Source: Apricaphanius iberus (lineage: Eukaryota > Chordata > Actinopteri > Cyprinodontiformes > Aphaniidae). From it: DNA of 64,000 bases. Each line of letters begins with the position of its first letter. The first letter of the stretch is position 1. Below, in pieces: positions 36,326 to 45,300 of this stretch. The notes below the pieces were generated by a model. The model searched no databases. It was given only the letters and a program-made list of their open reading frames with translations, and had not been told where the DNA came from. A program made the translations under genes and the position numbers. Location of the stretch: contig JAPXFQ010002722.1 in NCBI GenBank assembly GCA_028564705.1, positions 1,488,001 to 1,552,000 of the forward strand, in the 5' to 3' direction.

Positions 36326-39300
36326 TATTATTATTTAATTGAAATTTTTTTAAGCTTGAGTAATTTCATTGGGCTTTGGGGGCTTATAAATAGTGAAACT
36401 ATATTTGGTTACAACACTAGTTTAAAAATTTTTTGGTTGTCCATCAACCCCTGTATCTTAGATGATTCACCTCAGACACAAAGTCTGTGAAAGTAATGTG
36501 GCGTTATATCAGCTACCTAAAAAAAAAGAAAATAATAATAATTAAAGGTAGCTGTACACTGCACTCATAATTGCCCAGGACATAATTTTTTGAGAGTACT
36601 AACCATCTAGTAAGATTCCTCTGGTTTACCAGCATCAGGCTGGCCAACAGTCTGACAATTCTTCACAGGAAAATTAAGATGATTGAAGGCAGCGTAGCTG
36701 AATCAGTTTGATATATTAGATTATGTCGGTGCATCAGATAAAACAAGCCGCAATGTTTTTCAAGCCTTCTCAGAAAGAGTCCCAACAATATATGTAGCTA
36801 AATAGGGTGGCATCAGGTAAATTGGGCCACCTTTCGGCAACTATAGACAAATCAAATCAATAGTTGGTTTTGTTTCGGACATTGTTCGTACCAAATTAAA
36901 AGGCTAGAAGACTCTAACTTTTAGTGGCTCATCTTAACTGATGGCGAAATTTACTGATGCCACTCTAGTTCAAATAACATATTTGGTAATGTGATGAAAC
37001 AAGTTGCCTTATCCTTTCTGCAAAGTAATCTGAATGCAGACTATTTATTGTTGGCTTTAGGGTTTTTTTTGTGTGTGAAATTTTATAATTGCAAAACTGA
37101 TTTTCATGCTTAATTTAGTTGATCTCTGCTTGAATAAAGAAACAATCCTAATGCCTAATGATCAAGTGCTGTAAGTTACAGTTAGAACAATACTTTCCTA
37201 CTTGCATATCTCTGGATAGTTGTACATTTATTGTATTGTAGTAAATATCATTCCCTTAAAAAAACAATTAGAAGATTTTGCAAACCTTCCAGTTCTTCTG
37301 CTTTATTTTTGTATTCATATTGATAATTTCAACCAAAGATGTCTCTTTGAAAGAAAATTTTGTAAAACAAATTCAAAAGTAATACAGAATACATTCTGTG
37401 CGTGTTTGTAGAGACTTAAAGGTGATGAAGAATAATTACTGCATCTGCTACTACTGATGGTGATCATAATGAGGACAGTGGCAGTGACATTTAATTATGA
37501 TTTCATTTATTAATGCAAAGAGTTATACAAAAGAACCTACCTGTGTGTGAAAGTATAATGCCCTCCATATCAACCTAATTTTTTTTAGTTTCAGTCGTCA
37601 CACTAAAAACTGTTTATTGCTAGACGTGTAGGGTCATGAAATCACCTAAACCTAACTATCAGATAACACAAAGAGTTAGAGCACAGCGGGTTAAGGTCAG
37701 TTACATCTGGCATAAAATCAACACAATATTTTTTTTTAAAATTCATATTGAAAGTCAAATATGGTTATTGTCTGGGGTGCTGTGTGTCTTAAAGGAGATA
37801 TATCATGCTTTTAAATCCTTCCTTTTCACATGTAAATTATTCACGTGTGGTCTATGTAAAGTAGAACCACAGTGGTTTGGTCTGAATTCCATGTTATTGT
37901 AGCCCCACAGACCCTCCTTATACCGTTTTGAGGAGCATCTCTCTAGAGCAACTTATTTTCGTGCTGTCCCTTTAAATGTATGCAAAACATTTCATGCCCC
38001 GCCCCCTCCAGGTTACAGAGCGTTCCGCTCCACCCCGTTCGGACATTTTTGTAGTCTGATATCAGCGATTCGATTACTACCGGCAGATAAACTTTTTATT
38101 GCGAAGCGATCGTCAAAAAATAAAGTAAATTCCTGTACATCATGTGTACCCCACGACAAAAACCGCCAAAATAAAGCCCAATCATTTTATTCAAAGCATG
38201 CAATACAGTTATATCCTCAGCTAAAAGCTAGCACACATCGCTAACAGAAGCAGAATGTACAATGCTACAACTATCAAAACAATCGCCCGTACGACATATC
38301 AACACACAACATTCATGTCTAAAATAAAGTTTACTGTCTTTTTTTATTTATTTTAAGTTTTATTTGAAGCTTACCGCTTTGCTTTGTCCGTCGTTTCCGT
38401 GGAGAGAAGGAACTAACCCCTCAATCAGACGAAGTCTTTTCAGCAAATCCCTCCTGATACAGACCGAGGTTGCTGAAACACAAACGTGCAAACGAGGAGA
38501 ACTTTCCCCACGGATGTCGGTACATTCCACTAAAAATAAAATGTAACCAGGCGTTTCTCAGAGTCTCTGATGCTGGGGGTGGATGTAGGGATTTGTGTGG
38601 GTTAATACACCCAATAACTGAACATTTTGACTTGCTTTCTTGTAACTTCGACATGACTGACCTTGGACTACAAAATCGCTGTGGGGGGAAAATGGCGGCT
38701 TCACGAAATTGGTTACCCGGAAGTCCATTACCTTATTTGGCAGTTCAACAACAAATGCTGTGACGTCATAGACGAGAAATGTAATAGCGAATAGAGAAAA
38801 CTAAACAGACCGAAAAATATGACCAAAAAAGAATTTAAAGATATAAACAGAGGCCCAGAAGAGAATAAATGTAAGTTGTCTGCAATCCTAAACACCCAAA
38901 GTACACATTTACATGCATTTAAGGGCTAAAAAGTGGATTTTCCATGATATGTCTCCTTTAAGGACCAGGCAAACTTGTTGTAATTCATGAAAACAGGAAT
39001 TCTGCTTTCTACCAGGGCATAATTAAGGAGAACGCCAAGCTATCGGTTTGCAGCACGATAAAATTCCAAAAACCTTCAACAGGTTAACTTCTGTTAGGGT
39101 TTTTCATAGGTCATAAAAGGTCAGTGGTGATACCCATGGGAGGAGTTGAGAACACAAATTATTTTATTTTTTTGTTTTTGCCCACATGAATTACTGTTAG
39201 TAGTCTATACTGTGATGTATTTACAAAATATATTTTCAGGACTATGTTTTTAGATCTAGAGGATTCCGCTTAAAGAAGTTTCTCTGTTTGGTGACTTAAT

Positions 39301-42300
39301 CAGTGTTGCCATCTGTCTCTGACAGAAAGTAGCTGAATTTGACCCAGACGTTGCCTTATGACATTACATGATAATTAGCATACTGATGACATCATCAATA
39401 ATGTGGCGGTCTTCTTTTTCTCCTCCAACACTAAACACAAATAAAACCGGTTTGCAATTAAAACAGTCTGCAAAACCTGTGTGCTCAGATATGTCAAAAT
39501 AAAATGATCCATAGAACAGAAACATGCAGCTTCATAAAGTCAAGGAAAGATGGCAAAAAGTAAGGGATAAAAGAACCGGTTGATGGCGCTATAACATTCA
39601 AACGAAAGCTGGTATAATGAGGCAAACAGAACAAAACGGAAAGGAAAAAATTTAATAGATCTTGATTAGAATTTTTTTCAAGAGTTAAATAATAGTTTCA
39701 ACAGGGGAAACATGCTAAGGGACATGGTACTTTTGTATTTAAGAAGAGACTGTAGAACATGCTAAATTATTTTGCATGAAGCGTACAGTTAGAAGGGAAC
39801 TGGTACAGAATTTACAACTGGACATCTTTTAAACAGCATTTTTAGTTCTAAAAAATTTCTATATCTTAAGAAGATTAAATTCATGGAGAGAATATAGTTG
39901 TTTTTTAATACGTTGTAAAAAAAAAGGGCATATTTAGTAATCAAACTTTGCTTGCCAACCACCATTAAACATGAGTTTATGGCTTATGTTCTGTTTCTTT
40001 GTTATGTGTTAAATGGCTTACGTTACTGAACTCATCATACCTTTCGAACGGTACTTGAACGCGCACAGCTGATTTTTTTGCAAAGAGAACGATATTTGTG
40101 TGTGGCTTATGAAACAAAGATCGATCAGTTAAGTTTAACGATCTCTCTGTCAGAGCCACTTAAATATGTTATTTTTATACTTAGGAATCCAGGTTAGTCT
40201 CTGAGTAAAGACTGTTCTTTCTAGGATCTACTTTTTAAAAATAAATGCAGTATTACAAAAAGATCTTCAAACAGGACAGTTAATGGATAATAAATGACTA
40301 ACTGTAAGACAAGTCCCAATTAACGAAGGCTTTTGAATCAGATGCTTTGATCCTAAACGGCTCGTTCATGTTCAAACCCACGGTTGGGCAGAAGTGATAG
40401 GAAATGGCTCCCCAGCAACCTAAAAGATTCACATTGTACCAAGATAGTTTGGATAGCTTTCCTTTCCTTAATACAGGCAACTATTTGTAACTGTATCTTG
40501 TATTCATTTCATGTCTTTCTTTTCTGCCTGATATTAGGAAAAAAAAAGTCCCAGCCCTGTACTTGACGTCTTAAATATGTCAACATGTCTTTTAAATCTG
40601 ATTTTTTTTTTTTTTTTTTGCTGGGGGAAGAAAATAAGATACTGTAGTCCTGTCGCCCATCGCTAGCCTCTTGTCAATGCTGCTCTGTATTTGTGCTCCA
40701 CAGGGGATTCTCTGAAAGATGCATTAGATGGACTAATCAGTTGTCATGCAGAAGAATGTGTCTTCAGTTAAACAAACTCTCTTTTGTGTGTAGCATGGGA
40801 CAGAGGAGGTCACATCTGAAGAGGAAGAGGAGGAAGAGATGGGGGAAGTAAGTTATTAACTTTGTTCTAAACATGCTGTTTGGTATCCTAGCTTAGTTAT
40901 GTGTGTTCCTTACTGACAAATTGTTTCTTTTCATCATGTTAGAAGTTGTGCTAACGCCGTTTGTGATTTATTTCTGTTTTTTTTGTTGTTGTTTTTTTGA
41001 AGGATAAAAATTATTTTGTTTTCTTTTTGTTGTGTTCCACACATGCACAACTGTAATCTTCTACAATCAATTTTGTAAATAATTGTTTTATTTCATAATT
41101 TGGCATCTCATCAGCCTTAATCATAGATCTTAATTGTATATTTTGAAACTCTGGAGAATGATTCAGTTTAAAATGTCTAAAATATGAGCACCGCCTTATA
41201 AGGACATTGAGGACCTGGACCACTATGAAATGAAAGAGGAGGAGCCAGTGGATGGGAAGAAATCAGAGGATGATGGCATTGAGAAAGAAAACCTGGCGAT
41301 CCTTGAGAAGATCCGAAAGAACCAGAGACAAGACCACCTAAACGTGAGTTTTAACTGGATTTCATTTGGCACTTGTTATTATTTTAGATGGATTTCATAC
41401 ATTTAAATGCAGGTTGACATGAAAAGTTTTTAGAATTTGGAATCCTATAACATTTTGCAAACTTGATATGTGATCATGTGAACTGCTCCTGTGAAGTGTA
41501 GGGCATGTTTTTTTTTTTTTTTTCAATTAAAATCTTCCTTTTTAAGGTAGAAAACTAATAAAAGGTATTGTATTTCATTTAGATGCGATCAGATCTTTGT
41601 TTTTTTTTATGAATCAAACTCATCTAGGTCTATATATGAAATATGTCAAATCATGACAATATGCACATATTTTGCTTCTATGTTTAACATTTCTCAAACA
41701 TTTTCTTTACTAGTTAACTGATATAGAAATCAACATCCAGGCCAAGACTCAAATAAAATTAAAGTCATCTGATGTCACTATAAATTGCAGACATAAATTG
41801 CAGTTTGTCTGTATTTGTTGTGTTCCATTTTGCAGGGAGCTGTATCCGGTTCAGTGCAAGCCTCTGACCGCCTGATGAAGGAACTTAGAGAAATCTATCG
41901 GTCTCAGAGTTATAAGACAGGTATGTACACAGCAAGCTTCTGTTGTGGTTAAAATGGAAAGAACTGTTACAGATTCACAGAAATCACACAGTACATATTG
42001 TCTTCTCTTTCTGACTATTGAAGTGCTCTACCACAAGTATTTTGCTGTGAGAGTTATGATAATTACATGGTCAGATGAAGAATGTTGCATTGACTTTCTT
42101 TCTTTTCTTTCAGAACTCTGTTAACCCCATCTGAACTTCCTTAGATGATAGAAAAGTAGTCCTTTTGAAAAATGAGTAGTGTGAATATTTGGATGTGTAA
42201 TTATAGGCACCATTTTAGTCTTTGCCTTTCTTTTTTATTAAATCAGCATACGTCATCATAATATACACCCGAAACTAAAATTGGCAGCTGAAGCAAAGTG

Positions 42301-45300
42301 GTTCTACTAAGCTAGTGCAGTTATTGATTTAAATCAATCTGCGGACGTCGGCAGGTGTTTTGTACTACCGTAGAACAGGCAAAAATCTACAAACTACAGT
42401 AAAGTATTTTCTTTACTGGGGAACTTTGTGCTCACAAACACCCACAAGTGCCTTAGTGGTCTGGCTGTTTACTCCCCATTCGGAAAAATCTGTCGTTTCA
42501 TCCGTTTCCAAAGAGCTTATCCACATTCCTTACATGGATAATATCTGTAGCAAACGTGTTCGCTCCATCCTTTTTTTTATGTTGCCAATAAGCAGTCAAA
42601 TCCATTTCACATCATTCGTTAGAAAAATGTATTTTTATCAAGAAAATGGCTTGTATCCTTTGTGCAACAATAGGCATTGGCCTCTGCAGACCCAGGTGAC
42701 ATTTCTTATAGTACTTCCTTTGTTTTGAAAAGATGCTATTCTGCCATCAAAGTGCATTTGAAATGATACGCTACAAAACGAGACTGATGATTTATGTTTC
42801 AAACCCTCTATATTCAAAAATGTATGTCTCTAAAGTTAAGATATTCGCTTTAATGGAATCTTGCCATGGGGTGCGATTTAATACTTGGTTATATTTTTGA
42901 ATCAGCTGTTTATTAATGTACATTTTCATTTGCAGGGATTTATTCAGTTGAGCTTGTTAATGACAGCCTGTATGAATGGCACGTCAAACTGAGAACGTAA
43001 GTAGCTACAGTTATTCATTGTCCGTTTTTCTCCGGTTTATTAAAAGCTTCATCTAACTGTTAGATTTAATGTCCAATAGGGTGGATCCAGATAGCCCTTT
43101 GCACAGTGATTTACAAGTCTTAAAGGAAAAGGAAGGAATGGATTACATTTTGTTAAACTTCTCATATAAAGTAAGTATTGACTGATTTTAAGTAAATGAC
43201 AATGTTTAGAATTTTAGTCTTTGCAGTCTGTTCATGCAATCATTTTTGCTTACTGCCTTCACAGGATAATTTCCCATTTGATCCACCTTTTGTCAGAGTA
43301 GTTTCTCCTGTGCTTTCCGGAGGGTAGGTTCTTCTGTTTGATTTACTCTTATAACTTTTTTCCATTTCTACTATTTTCCATCATCAATCTGTACTCATAT
43401 ATTTTATTTCAAACACAGATAAATGCTTCATTAGCTTAGTTTACTAATGATACCCCCCCCCCCCCCCAGTTACGTTCTTGGAGGAGGCGCCCTTTGCATG
43501 GAACTTCTCACCAAGCAGGTATGCTTAAAACGATGTTACACGGGTTTTATTTAAGCCACGACAGGGATATGTGATGTAACCAGTTATTACCTTGGATTGT
43601 TTTTACGTATGCTCACTGTTTCTTGTTCTCGTTTCTAGCCAACTCTAATTCTCCTTGTTTCTTTTTTTCAGGGTTGGAGCAGTGCCTATTCCATTGAGTC
43701 TGTCATCATGCAGATCAACGCCACTTTAGTCAAAGGAAAAGCCCGAGTCCAGTTTGGAGCCAACAAAGTGAGTGATGATTGTTTCATCTCAAAGTTAGGA
43801 TCTATATTGGTTTTGGAGGCTAAACATTGACAACAGCCCTCTTTACATTATCACCACATTTTATTTAATTTTTTTCTCTGAAAAACATGACCTATATTGT
43901 ATTAAAAACTGTACAATACATGACTTCAGCAAGTGTGAAGAGGAAATGGGGTCAATGATAACAACTAAATGGCTGTTGCCACCGTATTTATGAATTAGGA
44001 ACCAGTGACCAGCTGTCTTAAATTTGTATGTCTGCCCATTTATTCCTCCTATCGACATTCATTCCTTTTTGCAGGTTTGCAAAAAAAACTTGTTTTATTT
44101 AGGTAAATGTATAATCTAAATCTTATTTAATCATTTATCAACTTTGGATGTGAAAGTTTGTATTTGTTGAGCATTTTCCTAAGAACAAATGGTTTATCAG
44201 TTGACTAAAACCTGCTTGCCATAACGTTTGTGCTTACTGTATTGAAGGAAATTCGCTTATATGAGATCCTCGCAGTATGTCTATGAGAATGCCATGGCTT
44301 AATGGCAACATAGTGTTTACTCGAAAATAATCAAAATGAAATTGTAAAAATAGATTTTATCAACAACAGTCAAGTGTCCTGTATTCCAGAGTCCAGTCTA
44401 AGAATGAAAAAAAGGTGGAGGGAAAAATAAAAGAAACACAAAATAACCTTCCAAAAATGAGACAAAAATTAACAAATAAACAGCTATTCACTTTGCTAAC
44501 AAACGCAAGGTAATTTTATTTGTATAGCACGCTTTCAACACAAGGTAATTCAAGGTGCTGTACATGATTCGGTGGTAAAGAAACCCAATGTATAAAAAAA
44601 GCATGAAAAGTAAATACAGCAGTAGGATAAAAATTAAAAACAGAAAACATGAGAATCAATAAAGAAAACATTAAGCGCTTGATTTTAAAATAGCATTTTA
44701 GGAAAGTATAAAAAGACAAATTTAGCATTTAATAAAAAAAACAAAAACAATGTAGGACTCAAAGGCAGCTCTAAACAGTAGAGTTTTTTTTTTTATCTAT
44801 GATTTAATAGAGCTGAACGATTGAGCAGCTTTGCAATCGTCTGGTAGTGTTTTCCAGATTTGAGGTGCATAGAAGCTGGTTTGGTTTGGTTCTAATTCTA
44901 ATAGTTGGAGGACCTGAGTGCTCTGCTGGGTTGGTATAGTCACAACAGGTCTTAAAAATACTTAAGTGTATACCATTTAGTGATTTCTAAACTAGTAGAA
45001 GTATTTTGTTTGTCTAGAGTCATTTTTTCTCTCTGATTCACCATGATTCGTTGTAGCATACAGAGAAGAAAATAAAACCCATCTTCCAATTTATTGCATT
45101 TATGTATGTGATTGAAATATCAGCATTGGTACTCTATATCGGCAATTACTCTGATCCAAGAATTGGCATTGCATCGGTTTTGCTGCTGACCTTTAACTTT
45201 TCTTTATTTCCATGTCTTTATACAGAACCAGTACAATCTTGCCAGAGCACAGCAGTCCTACAAATCCCTGGTTCAGATTCATGAAAAGAATGGTCAGTAT

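Noticed and set aside
42360..42728. 122-codon + strand frame within ube2q2 intron 6
   Set aside because: No domain, not in a plausible exon context, and it would break the conserved junction between exons 6 and 7.
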